A stretch of 64,000 bases of DNA from Lachnospira sp900551945 (GCA_048380335.1 DBFCCI010000087.1:19264-83263), one strand, 5' to 3'. Positions 16,808-25,780 are shown, numbered from the stretch's first letter. Translations and numbers: made by a program. The notes: generated from the letters alone by a model not told the origin.

Positions 16808-18400
16808 ATGGATAATAAGATGTTTTGTTTTCAGTGTGAACAGACAGCAGGGTGTAGCGGTTGTACAGGTAACGCAGGAGTTTGTGGAAAGAGTGCTAAT
16901 ACTGCAATACTTCAAGATGAATTAACAGGTGCGTTGATATCACTTGCAAAGGCTTGTGGTAATAATGCAAAGACAGAAAATACAGATAGAATTATTATAG
17001 AAGGTCTGTTTACTACTATTACAAATGTCAATTTTAATGACGAAACATTAAAAGAAATGATTGATAAGGTGCGTAAGGAAAAGGAAAAAATCGCTCCAGG
17101 TTGTAGTGTCTGTTCTTCAAAGTGTGGAAATACAGATGAGTATGATATGAAAAATATTTGGAATGATAACGAAGATATACGTTCATTAAAGTCGCTTATA
17201 CTTTTTGGAATAAGAGGTATGGCAGCATACGCATATCATGCTATGGTATTAGGATATACAGATGAAAGCGTAAATAATTTCTTTTATAAGGCACTTTCAA
17301 TTATAAGTTATGATTTAGGTATGCAGGATTTACTTCCAGTTGTATTAGAAACAGGAGAAGTTAATCTTAAATGTATGGAGTTGTTAGATAAAGCTAACAC
17401 AACAAGTTATGGTACACCAGTTCCAACAAAGGTAAGCTTAACAGTAGAAAAAGGTCCATTTATTGTAATTACAGGACATGACCTTAAAGACTTACAACTT
17501 CTTCTTGAACAGACAAAGGATAAGGGAATTAATATTTATACTCATGGTGAAATGCTTCCAGCACACGCTTATCCTGAACTTAAAAAGTATCCTCACCTTA
17601 AAGGAAACTTTGGAACAGCTTGGCAGAACCAGCAGAAAGAATTTGATAATATTCCTGGTGCGATACTTTATACAACAAATTGTCTTATGCCAGTAAAACA
17701 AAGTTATGCAGATAGAGTATTTACAACAGAAGTAGTATCATATCCTGAAATGGTTCACATTGGAGAAGATAAAGATTTTACACCTGTAATTGAAAAGGCT
17801 CTTGAGCTTGGTGGATACAGTGAAGATGTTAAAAACACAGGAATTAACGGTGGAGAATACGTTATGACTGGCTTTGCACATGGAACGGTGCTTGGTGTTG
17901 CAGATAAGGTTATTGAAGCTGTTAAAAATGGGGATATAAGTCATTTCTTCCTTGTCGGTGGTTGTGACGGTGCAAGGACAGGAAGAAATTATTATACAGA
18001 ATTTGTTAAGCAGACACCTAAGGATAGTATAATTCTTACACTTGCCTGTGGAAAGTACAGATTTAACGATTTAGACCTCGGTACTATTGGTGGACTTCCA
18101 CGAATTATGGATATGGGTCAGTGTAATGACGCATATAGTGCAATCAAGGTCGCAATAGCACTTTCAGAAGCATTTAATTGTGGTGTAAATGAGCTTCCGC
18201 TTTCAATGGTGCTTTCATGGTATGAGCAAAAAGCTGTATGTATTCTTCTTACACTTTTGCACCTCGGAATTAAAAATATATACTTAGGCCCAACACTTCC
18301 GGCATTTATTTCGCCAAATGTGTTAAATTACCTTGTGGAAAACTATAACATTTCACTTATAAGCACACCAGAAGAAGATTTAAAGAAAATTCTTGGATAA
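16808..18400 (+). CDS. hcp: Hydroxylamine reductase / hybrid cluster protein
   Basis: 530 residues beginning MDNKMFCFQCEQTAGCSGC, with the N-terminal cysteine cluster motif (CFQC) that holds the first Fe-S cluster. Hybrid-cluster ligands occur further on in TGHDLKDL, GEMLPAHAYPEL, TTNCLMP, VGGCDGA and CGKYRF. The protein reduces hydroxylamine and nitric oxide and is linked to NO detoxification. The start at 16808 is set by family alignment; the frame is open to 16742. It heads a three-gene unit with a DUF1858 protein and a ferredoxin. Confidence 0.95.
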   Translation: MDNKMFCFQCEQTAGCSGCTGNAGVCGKSANTAILQDELTGALISLAKACGNNAKTENTDRIIIEGLFTTITNVNFNDETLKEMIDKVRKEKEKIAPGCSVCSSKCGNTDEYDMKNIWNDNEDIRSLKSLILFGIRGMAAYAYHAMVLGYTDESVNNFFYKALSIISYDLGMQDLLPVVLETGEVNLKCMELLDKANTTSYGTPVPTKVSLTVEKGPFIVITGHDLKDLQLLLEQTKDKGINIYTHGEMLPAHAYPELKKYPHLKGNFGTAWQNQQKEFDNIPGAILYTTNCLMPVKQSYADRVFTTEVVSYPEMVHIGEDKDFTPVIEKALELGGYSEDVKNTGINGGEYVMTGFAHGTVLGVADKVIEAVKNGDISHFFLVGGCDGARTGRNYYTEFVKQTPKDSIILTLACGKYRFNDLDLGTIGGLPRIMDMGQCNDAYSAIKVAIALSEAFNCGVNELPLSMVLSWYEQKAVCILLTLLHLGIKNIYLGPTLPAFISPNVLNYLVENYNISLISTPEEDLKKILG

Positions 18401-18429
18401 TAAATTTTGAAATTGGAGGCTGGCAGACA

Positions 18430-18615
18430 ATGATGATAACTAGAGATATGATTATTGGAGAAATTCTAGGGTTAAGACCAGATGCGTCAGAAATTCTTCT
18501 AAACAGTGGTATGCACTGTATCGGTTGTCCATCATCACAGATGGAAACGTTAGAAGATGCTTGCAAGGTACATGGAATTTCTATTGAAGAAGTACTTGAA
18601 AAGCTTAATTCATAA
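18430..18615 (+). CDS. Hybrid-cluster-associated DUF1858 redox-disulfide protein
   Basis: 61 residues, ITRDMIIGEILGLRPDASEIL then SGMHCIGCPSSQMETLEDAC. The CxxC pair within HCIGCP is the signature of the DUF1858 group that accompanies hybrid-cluster proteins. A redox partner role is inferred from that association. GGAGG lies 10 bases before the first of two tandem ATGs; it begins 29 bp after hcp. Confidence 0.85.
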   Translation: MMITRDMIIGEILGLRPDASEILLNSGMHCIGCPSSQMETLEDACKVHGISIEEVLEKLNS

Positions 18616-18690
18616 GATAATTGTATAATATGTGATATTGTGGTAAGAAATTCATTATAAATTTAAAATAATTATTTTGGAGATTGTAAT

Positions 18691-18876
18691 ATGAAATATC
18701 ATGTTAATGAGTTGTGTATCGGCTGTGGATTATGTGAGGCTGTCTGCCCTGATGTATTTTCAATAGGTGATAATGGCACAGCCGTAGCCATAGATAGTGA
18801 TGTAACAGGAGAAGTTGTAAGTACAGCACAAGAAGCTAAAGAAGGCTGTCCTGTTGGGGCAATTGAAGAACAATAA
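18691..18876 (+). CDS. Single [4Fe-4S] ferredoxin
   Basis: 61 residues, VNELCIGCGLCEAVCPDVFS near the N-terminus plus EGCPVGAIEE near the C-terminus. The spacing CxxCxxC with a distant CP is that of small monocluster ferredoxins; the extra cysteine in CEAVCP is common in this group. It is probably the electron donor for the upstream hybrid-cluster protein (inference from position). GGAG lies 8 bases before the ATG. Confidence 0.92.
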   Translation: MKYHVNELCIGCGLCEAVCPDVFSIGDNGTAVAIDSDVTGEVVSTAQEAKEGCPVGAIEEQ

Positions 18877-18910
18877 TAATAAAAACTTTATTAATATTCT
18901 TAATTTAGGC

Positions 18911-19000
18911 GAATAATGAGCAAAGGTCTTGTATAAGATTTTTGCTCATTATTGCGATAACTTGAAAAGCTTACAGAGTGTGTTTTTCATAGTTAGAATG
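18911..19000. repeat. Family 3 repeat, copy after the ferredoxin gene, with hairpin
   Basis: Aligns with the lepB-upstream copy: AATAATGAGCAAA, TTGTATAAGA, ATTGCGATAACTTG, CATAGTT. In this copy AATAATGAGCAAA (18912-18924) forms a perfect 13-bp stem with TTTGCTCATTATT (18941-18953). The promoter boxes of the lepB copy are decayed here (TTGAAA, 17 bp, TTTCAT). The hairpin may end both converging units, although no T-run follows. Confidence 0.5.
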
Positions 19001-19044
19001 TTAATAAGGTTTTTGTTTTTCTAGAAAGCCTTTAGAACATATTT

Positions 19045-19428
19045 TTAAAAACATTCAATAAATGCTTTAGCTACATTACTAAATACACTATGCTTTTTCC
19101 AAACAAGAGCATAGTGTGTATTTATCGGCGGTTTTAGTGGAAGAAAGCATATATTGTCAGCAAGATTAGATGGGAGTAAATCTCTTGTTGTTAAAAAGTA
19201 TCCTAAGTCGTTTAACACAAAATTTTCAGGATTGCCATGAACGGTATTATATGTTGCTTTTATATCGAGCTTTTCAAGGTCGGTTTTTGCCCAATGAGCT
19301 ATTTCTTGTTCTAACTCCATTAGTTGTTTTGAAAGTGAGGGTTGACTTATATGAAGGCTTTCTGCGGCTTTTGTGATGTTGCCTTCTCTAGCTACGGCTA
19401 GAAAATATTTTAAAACTCTTATATCCAT
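19045..19428 (-). pseudogene. LysR-family regulator with large internal deletion
   Basis: 127 residues against about 300 for the family. Residues 1-43 are an intact winged-helix start (MDIRVLKYFLAVAREGNITK, SLHISQPSLSKQLMELEQEI). The next residues (HWAKTDLEKLDIKATYNTVH, then GYFLTTRDLLPSNLADNICF) match the far part of the effector domain, including a normal C-terminal end (ALVWKKHSVFSNVAKAFIEC). About 150-170 residues are missing in frame: the dimerisation helix and first effector subdomain. AAAGGAAA precedes the ATG. It cannot be a working LysR regulator, although DNA binding by the stub is conceivable. Confidence 0.75.
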
Positions 19429-19869
19429 AAATATTTCCTTTTTATTTAGTGAATAGCTTTTTTTATTCAAACAATAATTAGAATTATTATAAGTTATTTT
19501 ATTTAAGATTGCAATTTATAAATTTATGGTTTGTTAGATAAATCAACAACGTTTAAATATCAGTATTACATTATATGAAATAAACACATAAGTGAAAGTA
19601 CAATTTAATAATTTATATGCCCTTGTCAAACAAATATTAAATCGTTTTTTTATTGTGATTTATTGTTTTATATAATTTTAATATCTTTAGGTTTTAGCAT
19701 ATTTGGGAAGTGTGTGAAATATTCGTAAAAGCTATGGTAAATTATAACTTATAAGTATTTGTTATAATAAGATGTGATGATTATAATGTATTTGGATTTA
19801 ATGTTGGGGCTTGTTTTAGTGGGATAAGTGTCAAGTTGAGTTCATAAATATTTAACGGGAGTGTGCTTT
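19429..19869. other. Intergenic region with a decayed family 1 repeat
   Basis: 440 bp between the LysR remnant and the MATE gene. Apart from the degenerate repeat at 19556-19686 I see no gene. CGGGAG at 19856-19861 is the ribosome binding site of the MATE frame. Confidence 0.5.
19556..19686. repeat. Family 1 inverted-repeat element, degenerate copy E
   Basis: The left end AAATATCAGTATTACATTAT and right end TTTTATATAATTTTAATATC are decayed terminal repeats. The interior keeps AGTGAAAGTACAATTT and TATGCCCTTGTCAAACAAAT, which match copies B and C. It looks like an old insertion. Confidence 0.6.
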
Positions 19870-21236
19870 ATGGATAAAGATAACAACAAGAAAAATTCAA
19901 TGGATATGCTTAATGGCACTATATGGAATAAGCTTCCTAAGTTTGCATTGCCAATAGCAGCTACGGGTATTCTTGAACAGCTTTTTAATGCGTCTGATAT
20001 TGCTATTGTAGGGCAGTTTACAGGAAGTAATAGTACGGTGTCTGTGGCAGCAGTTGGAGCAAATAGTCCAATTATAGGACTTATTGTTAATCTTTTTATA
20101 GGAATTGCGTTAGGAAGTAATGTTATTATTGCTAATTCGATTGGTAAAAATGATGTAAAAGCTGTTAAAAAAGCTGTTCATAGTTCGATAATAATGGCAG
20201 TTCTAGGCGGTATACTTGTGGCAATTATTGGAGAGCTTATGGTTGGTGGACTTTTAAATATGCTTAATGTTCCAGAAGATGTGCTTGATTTTGCAAAGCT
20301 TTATATAAGAATATATCTTATTGGCATGCCAGTTATTTTGCTTTATAATTTTGAAGCGGCGATTTTTAGAAGTATTGGTGATACAAAAGTGCCGTTGATT
20401 GCACTTGCATTTTCAGGTGTGTTAAATGTTATTCTTAATCTTTTTTTTGTAATAGTGCTTAAAATGACTGTAAATGGAGTTGCTTTAGCCACAGTTATTT
20501 CAAATGCTGTTAGTGCGAGATTTTATTTGCTAAACTATTAAAAACGGATAAGATTATACATATTGAGTTAAATCAGTTAAGATTAGATAAAATAAGTGTT
20601 ATAAATATACTTAAAATTGGTCTGCCAGCAGGTATACAAAGTGCAGTATTTGCAATTGCGAATATTGTTATACAAGCTTCAATTAACAGTCTTGGAACTG
20701 TAGTTATAGCCGCTTCAAGTGCCGCCTTTAACATTGAAGTGTTTGATTATGATGTACTTAATTCATTTAGTCAAGCTTGTACAACATTTGTGGGACAAAA
20801 TTATGGTGCAGGTAATTTGAAAAGATGTAGAAGAACTCTTTTTATATGTCTTATAGAAGATGCTATTGCGTCAGCTTCAACTATTATATTAGTACTTTTT
20901 GCAGGAAGATTTTTACTGTCATTATTTAATAGTGACCCACAAGTAATTGAAATAGGTTATACACGACTTATTATGATATTTACAGCTTATATTTTTAGTA
21001 TGCTCTATGAACTTATGTCTGGTTATCTTAGAGGGTTTGGAATATCTTTTGTTCCGGCTATACTTACGGTAATTGGTGTATGTGTTGTAAGAATTGTGTG
21101 GATATACACAGCATTTCCAGCAAATAGAACATTTAAAACAATTATGATGGCATATCCGATTAGCTTGTCAGTTACGGCTGTGTTGATATTTATTGCATTG
21201 ATAGTATATAGACCATCAAGAAGAATGGAAAAATAA
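19870..21236 (+). pseudogene. MATE-family efflux transporter, broken by one frameshift
   Basis: The first frame (19870-20541) encodes about 223 residues of a MATE transporter with six hydrophobic segments, from KLPKFALPIAATGILEQLF. It stops early at TAA 20539. The second half continues in another frame from about 20520 (LLKTDKIIHIELN, ILKIGLPAGIQSAVFAIANI, FSQACTTFVGQNYGAGN) to 21236. Together they give about 460 residues, the normal MATE length, so a single indel near 20515-20523 is the only lesion. It is either a recent pseudogene or a sequencing error. Homologues export drugs or metabolites using Na+ or H+ gradients. Confidence 0.85.
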
Positions 21237-21322
21237 CAACAATAAATAATCTGTTACAGTGTTGATTTTTTGTTTAATTATAAATATAATAAAATTATAA
21301 TAGGTTAATGAAGGTTTTTATT

Positions 21323-21511
21323 ATGCTTATTGCAGTAAATCTTTTACAAAGACTTATTCCAATTTCACAATTTTATTTTCTTTTATTGGAAGCTAATAAA
21401 CGTATGGAAGATAATCAAAATAGTAAAACAATTCCATTGGCTTCGGTTATGAGTGCTTTAGGAATAGATGAGAGAGAGCTTTTGAATACGGAGAATATGG
21501 AAGGAGTGTAA
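21323..21511 (+). pseudogene. Phd/YefM-type antitoxin with internal deletion
   Basis: 62 residues. The start (VNLLQRLIPISQF) matches the N-terminus of clostridial Phd/YefM antitoxins, and the end (LLLEANKRM, NSKTIPLASVMSALGIDERE) matches their C-terminal tail. The middle DNA-binding core with the SPEEY-type segment, about 40 residues, is missing in frame. The ATG at 21323 follows GAAGG; an earlier ATG exists at 21308. No toxin gene partner is recognisable. The next gene starts 3 bases after its stop, so the pair is co-transcribed. Confidence 0.5.
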
Positions 21512-21513
21512 AA

Positions 21514-21828
21514 ATGTTAGCTATATATCCAGCTTGTTTTTTTAAGGGAAATAATGGTTATTCTGTTATATTTCCAGATTTGAATTATTTAGCTACACAA
21601 GGTGATGATTTAGAAGAAGCAATTAAAATGGCAGTTGATTGCTTGGCAGGATATTTGTATTCATGTAAGCAGGATAAAGAAACAATTCCCGCACCATCGA
21701 ATATAACAGATATAGATATTGCTAGTCTTTCAAAAGAACTTTCAATTGATGATGTAGTAAAAGAAGCATTTGTTGATATGGTTAGTGTTGATGTTGAAAG
21801 TTATGGGAAAGAATATTTTAATAATTAA
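21514..21828 (+). CDS. HicB-like antitoxin-domain protein, no HicA partner visible
   Basis: 104 residues. The N-terminal part has the HicB-like fold pattern: YPACFFKGNNGYSVIFPDL, then GDDLEEAIKMAVDCLAGYLY. The C-terminal acidic tail shows no clear DNA-binding domain. HicB proteins normally neutralise an adjacent HicA mRNA interferase, but I see no 60-80 residue dsRBD-like HicA gene on either side, so it looks like an orphan. AAGGAG precedes the ATG. Confidence 0.65.
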   Translation: MLAIYPACFFKGNNGYSVIFPDLNYLATQGDDLEEAIKMAVDCLAGYLYSCKQDKETIPAPSNITDIDIASLSKELSIDDVVKEAFVDMVSVDVESYGKEYFNN

Positions 21829-21918
21829 ATAATTTAAAATTTTGACATGAATTATTATAAATATTTTAAAGTGAAAGTATTATATATAGAATAATAAGAA
21901 TATTTAGGAGAAAGTGAT

Positions 21919-22431
21919 ATGGGGGAATTGTTTCAGTATTATTTTGAAAAAAATAATATATCTAGTATAGAGCCGTATTTATGTTCAAAAATGAAAGAAT
22001 TAGTAGGACTTAGAAATAAAGCTGTGTCTGACAAGAATATGTATGATTATGAAAAGAATTATGTATTACATGGAATGAAGGATGTCAATGAGGGGAGTTT
22101 AATGCAGATATATCCATCACCAGAATTCATGTATATAAGTCAACTTGAAGAAATTGAAAATATATGTAGAGTAATGCACTTTAAAACTATTTGTTTTTAT
22201 AGACGAAAAAATCAATTTGAAGAAAAACGTGCTAATGCAAAATATATTAAAGAAATAATTTCTAAAGCAATAAGTTTTAATCCATATATAAGTTATGAAG
22301 AACTTGTTAAGCAAGATTTATCAATGGAGATTGAATTAGAACTGGAATATTTAATAGAAACCAATCAGTTGCAAAGTGTAAAAATTACGAAGTCGACAAA
22401 GTATGGTAATCGTAAATGGCGTTGGAAGTAA
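21919..22431 (+). CDS. Uncharacterised protein, 170 residues
   Basis: Not recognised. Soluble, mixed charge, no signal peptide or membrane segment. Notable stretches are FQYYFEKNNISSIEPYLCSK at the start, a lysine/arginine-rich helix (YRRKNQFEEKRANAKYIKEI) in the middle and the basic end TKSTKYGNRKWRWK. AGGAGAAAGTG precedes the ATG. It lies in a small accessory stretch with antitoxin remnants and is followed after 21 bp by another unknown gene, probably in one unit. Confidence 0.55.
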   Translation: MGELFQYYFEKNNISSIEPYLCSKMKELVGLRNKAVSDKNMYDYEKNYVLHGMKDVNEGSLMQIYPSPEFMYISQLEEIENICRVMHFKTICFYRRKNQFEEKRANAKYIKEIISKAISFNPYISYEELVKQDLSMEIELELEYLIETNQLQSVKITKSTKYGNRKWRWK

Positions 22432-22452
22432 AATAATAAAGGAAATATAAAT

Positions 22453-22785
22453 ATGCAAAGAGTAATTGGAATTACTAAAGATAAATATATAGATACAGAT
22501 TTGGATACGTTATTAATTCATTTTTCGGATACAAAACAAGAGTCGTATGTTTATGAATATGACGTTCCAGAAGAATTTCCATATATAATTTTTCTTTCTA
22601 AAAAAGCAAATGCAAAATTTCCGTCATGGATAGAAATAGTCAATCCTAAGGTTGTACTAGAAATAGATAATGCCCCACTCCCTGATTTGGGAGAGCTTGA
22701 ATATAATGGGAATATATATACAATTAAAGAACTAATATGTAAATTAATATTATATTGTATACATATAACAAATGTGGTATATTAA
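22453..22785 (+). CDS. Uncharacterised protein, 110 residues
   Basis: Not recognised. Soluble beta-rich start (RVIGITKDKYIDTDLDTLLI) with acidic middle; the last 20 residues (LICKLILYCIHITNVVY) are hydrophobic and may reflect a frameshifted or truncated end. AAAGGAAA precedes the ATG. Immediately upstream of the cobalamin block but with no evident link to it. Confidence 0.45.
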   Translation: MQRVIGITKDKYIDTDLDTLLIHFSDTKQESYVYEYDVPEEFPYIIFLSKKANAKFPSWIEIVNPKVVLEIDNAPLPDLGELEYNGNIYTIKELICKLILYCIHITNVVY

Positions 22786-22821
22786 CCTTACTAAAAATAT
22801 TAATGTAAAGGATAAAAACAC

Positions 22822-23349
22822 ATGGAAAAAGGATTGGTTCATATATATTGTGGAGAAGGAAAGGGTAAAACTACTGCTGCCACTGGACTTGCTGTAAGAT
22901 GTGCAGGTGCAGGAGGCAGCGTTTTGTGGTTTCAGTTCTTAAAAAGAGATACTTCAAGTGAGAGATTAAGTCTTGAAAAGCTTGACAATATTACACTTGT
23001 AAAAGGATATGATAAGATAAAGTTTACATTTGCAATGACAGAAGAAGAAAAGTCCGAAGCTACAAAGTTTTATAATGATACATTAGAAGATATAAAAGAG
23101 CTTGTAAATACAGGTGATTACGATATGTTAGTGCTTGATGAAACATTTGGCGCAATAAGTTCTGGAATATTGTCAGAAGACTTGATTATAGATTTTCTAA
23201 AAAATAAACCAGAAGGTCTTGAAGTTGTTATGACAGGCAGAGAGCCATCTGTTAATGTAATGGAATATGCAGATTATATATCTGAAATAAGAAAAATAAA
23301 ACACCCTTTTGATAAAGGAATACAGTCAAGAAAAATGGTTGAGTATTAA
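22822..23349 (+). CDS. cobO: Corrinoid adenosyltransferase (CobO/BtuR type)
   Basis: Transfers the 5'-deoxyadenosyl group from ATP to cob(I)alamin or cob(I)yrinic acid diamide. 175 residues with the P-loop GEGKGKTTAATGLAVR at residues 8-23, LWFQFLKRD and the acidic pair DMLVLDETFGAIS near 105-118, and the closing HPFDKGIQSRKMVEY. It begins the 25-kb cobalamin/tetrapyrrole block and has AAAGGA upstream. It also serves salvage of imported corrinoids. Confidence 0.94.
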   Translation: MEKGLVHIYCGEGKGKTTAATGLAVRCAGAGGSVLWFQFLKRDTSSERLSLEKLDNITLVKGYDKIKFTFAMTEEEKSEATKFYNDTLEDIKELVNTGDYDMLVLDETFGAISSGILSEDLIIDFLKNKPEGLEVVMTGREPSVNVMEYADYISEIRKIKHPFDKGIQSRKMVEY

Positions 23350-23482
23350 ATTGTGTTGTTGCTTGTAATAGAAGTGCAAGAGTTTTGTATAAATTATATA
23401 GTAAGAGTTTTATGAGTAAGTAACAAAGAAATTGTTGTATTTGTGTAACTGTTGTTGAACGTAATTAAAGAACGAAAAAAAT

Positions 23483-24601
23483 ATGCAGAATAAAAATATA
23501 AAAGCTAATCAATTAAAAGAAAATGTAATATATACTGATAAAGATTTACAAAAATATATTGAAGAAATCGGACATATTGATGAGAATATGTGTAATAGCG
23601 CAAGAAATAAATGGGATAATATAGGTAAGCCATTAAGGAGTCTTGGTCGCCTTGAAGAAATGGTTATTCAGCTTGCAGGAATTACAGGAAATCTTAATCC
23701 TACAGTAGATAAAAAGGCTGTCATTATATTTTGCGCAGATAATGGTGTTGTTAGTGAAGGTGTAACTCAGACAGGACAAGAAGTAACGGCAGTTGTTTCT
23801 ACTAATTTTACAAAAGGCATTGCTACAATTAATTCATTTGCGAGAGTGTTAGGGGCAGATGTATTCCCTGTAGATGTTGGTATTAATAAAGATATGTCAT
23901 CAGTTAAAGGAATAATTAATAGAAAAGTGTCAATGGGTACTAAAGACATTTTAAAAGGTCAGGCAATGACAAGAAGTGAATGTATACAAGCTATTATTGC
24001 AGGAATTGAGATAGTACATACACTTAAGGACAAAGGTTATAACATGTTTATAACTGGTGAAATGGGTATTGGCAATACTACAACGTCAAGTGCAATTCTT
24101 TCAGTGCTTGAAGATATTCCGATTGAAAAAGTGACGGGCAAAGGAGCTGGACTAACAAAAAATGGAATAAATCACAAGATAGAAGTTATTAACACAGCTA
24201 TTAAGGTTAATGCACCTAATAAAAATGATGTAATAGACGTTATGGCAAAGCTTGGTGGATTTGATATCTGTGCGATTGCAGGAGCATTTCTTGGGGGAGC
24301 TATATATCATGTGCCTGTAATTATTGACGGTTTTATTTCAGCCGTTTCAGCTAATTGTGCGATACATCTTTCAAAGGTGTGTAGCGATTATATGTTTGCT
24401 TCTCATGTGTCAGCAGAACCAGCGGGGCAAATGGCACTTAATGCGATAGGTAAAGTTGCGTATATTAATGCTGGAATGTGTCTTGGTGAGGGAACGGGAG
24501 CTGTACTTTTGGCACAGCTTTTTGACTATGCGCTTTCAGCTTATAATGAAACAGCGGATTTTGATAAGGCTGATTTTGGGCGTTATAAGTTATTAGATTA
24601 A
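23483..24601 (+). CDS. cobT: Nicotinate-nucleotide:dimethylbenzimidazole phosphoribosyltransferase
   Basis: Activates the lower-ligand base to alpha-ribotide for the nucleotide loop. 372 residues, slightly longer than the usual 350. Conserved parts: WDNIGKPLRSLGRLEEM, TGEMGIGNTTTSSAIL, VTGKGAGL, HVSAEPAGQMALNAIG and the catalytic-glutamate segment CLGEGTGAVLL. The ribosome binding site at the ATG is weak. cbiD follows after 9 bp. No genes for making dimethylbenzimidazole are seen, so the base could come from outside or from another locus. Confidence 0.95.
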   Translation: MQNKNIKANQLKENVIYTDKDLQKYIEEIGHIDENMCNSARNKWDNIGKPLRSLGRLEEMVIQLAGITGNLNPTVDKKAVIIFCADNGVVSEGVTQTGQEVTAVVSTNFTKGIATINSFARVLGADVFPVDVGINKDMSSVKGIINRKVSMGTKDILKGQAMTRSECIQAIIAGIEIVHTLKDKGYNMFITGEMGIGNTTTSSAILSVLEDIPIEKVTGKGAGLTKNGINHKIEVINTAIKVNAPNKNDVIDVMAKLGGFDICAIAGAFLGGAIYHVPVIIDGFISAVSANCAIHLSKVCSDYMFASHVSAEPAGQMALNAIGKVAYINAGMCLGEGTGAVLLAQLFDYALSAYNETADFDKADFGRYKLLD

Positions 24602-24610
24602 GGGGTTACT

Positions 24611-25780
24611 ATGGCTAAATGTAAATTAAGATGTGGTTATACAACAGGAACGTGTGCAGCTATAGCAGCTAAGGCAGCAGTTAAAATGCTTCTTGAAAAA
24701 AATGACGTAATACGAGAACAAATAATCACGCCCAATAAAACAAAGGTAAGTGTAGAAATATTTGATATTGACTATTCAGATACATTTGTTTCTTGTGCAG
24801 TAAAAAAAGACGCAGGTGATGACCCCGATGTTACTAATGGGATTATGATATATGCAAAGGCTGAATTTATTGACTTTGACAGCGAAAAAGAAATGCAAGA
24901 TATTAAAATTGTTATTGATGGTGGAATTGGAGTAGGGCGTGTTACAAAGCTGGGACTTTCTCAAGCTGTTGGAGAAGCCGCAATTAATCCAGTTCCTAAA
25001 AAAATGATATATGATGAAGTAAAAAATGTTATTGAAGAATATAATTCTAAGTATAGTCAAGCTATAAATGGTATAAAAATTACAATTTATGTTCCTAAAG
25101 GAGAAGAAATTGCAAAGAAAACATTTAATCCACGACTTGGAATAGTAGGTGGAATATCTATTTTGGGGACAAGTGGTATTGTAGAGCCTATGAGTGAAAA
25201 GGCACTTCTTGAGTCTATTGAAGTTGAAATGAAAGTTGTAAAAGCATCGGGTGTTAAAAATCTTATAATAACTCCCGGAAATTACGGGGAAGATTTTATT
25301 AAAAATACTATGAATTTTGATTTGTCTAATTCGGTAAAATGTAGTAATTTTGTGGGAGATACAATAGATTTGGCTGTTGATATGGGATTTGAAAGTATAC
25401 TTCTTGTTGGTCATATGGGAAAGCTTGTAAAGTTGGCAGCAGGAATAATGAATACACATTCACATCAAGCAGATGGAAGAATGGAGATATTTACAGCCCA
25501 CAGTGCGTTGTATAATGCACCCGTTGAAGTGTTAAAAAGTCTTATGGATTGTATTACTACTGATGAAGCTGTAAATATTATAAAGGATTATGATTTTTAT
25601 GATGATGTAAGAAAAAGTATAATGAAAAGAATTGATTATCATATAAAACAACGAGTTAGAAATGAAGTGATTATTGGGGCTGTGTTATTTTCTAATAAAT
25701 GGGGACTTTTTGGAAAGACAGATATGGCAGATGAAATAATATGTAATATAAAGAATGAGAAAGATAACAGTAGTATATAA
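24611..25780 (+). CDS. cbiD: Cobalt-precorrin-5B (C1)-methyltransferase
   Basis: Methylates C1 in the anaerobic corrin pathway. 389 residues with the N-terminal signature RCGYTTGTCAAIAAKAA and VKKDAGDDPDVTNG, then GGIGVGRVTKLGL and LLVGHMGKLVKLAAGIMNTHS. AAGGGG precedes the ATG. Odd feature: the last codons (GAT AAC AGT AGT ATA TAA) are the left terminal repeat of a family 1 element, so the C-terminus and stop codon come from the repeat. Confidence 0.95.
   Translation: MAKCKLRCGYTTGTCAAIAAKAAVKMLLEKNDVIREQIITPNKTKVSVEIFDIDYSDTFVSCAVKKDAGDDPDVTNGIMIYAKAEFIDFDSEKEMQDIKIVIDGGIGVGRVTKLGLSQAVGEAAINPVPKKMIYDEVKNVIEEYNSKYSQAINGIKITIYVPKGEEIAKKTFNPRLGIVGGISILGTSGIVEPMSEKALLESIEVEMKVVKASGVKNLIITPGNYGEDFIKNTMNFDLSNSVKCSNFVGDTIDLAVDMGFESILLVGHMGKLVKLAAGIMNTHSHQADGRMEIFTAHSALYNAPVEVLKSLMDCITTDEAVNIIKDYDFYDDVRKSIMKRIDYHIKQRVRNEVIIGAVLFSNKWGLFGKTDMADEIICNIKNEKDNSSI

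Noticed and set aside
18912..18953. CRISPR or phage attachment site after the ferredoxin gene
   Set aside because: A single 13-bp inverted repeat only; it aligns with family 3 repeat copies elsewhere, and there are no repeated spacers, cas genes or integrase.
23350..23482. Cobalamin riboswitch upstream of cobT
   Set aside because: I looked for the B12-box type sequence here and before cobO, cbiF, cbiA and cbiP and found no convincing match.
24776..25459. 227-codon minus-strand frame inside cbiD
   Set aside because: It is the antisense shadow of cbiD, low-complexity in Phe/Tyr/Asn/Ile/Ser/Cys, with no start signal.
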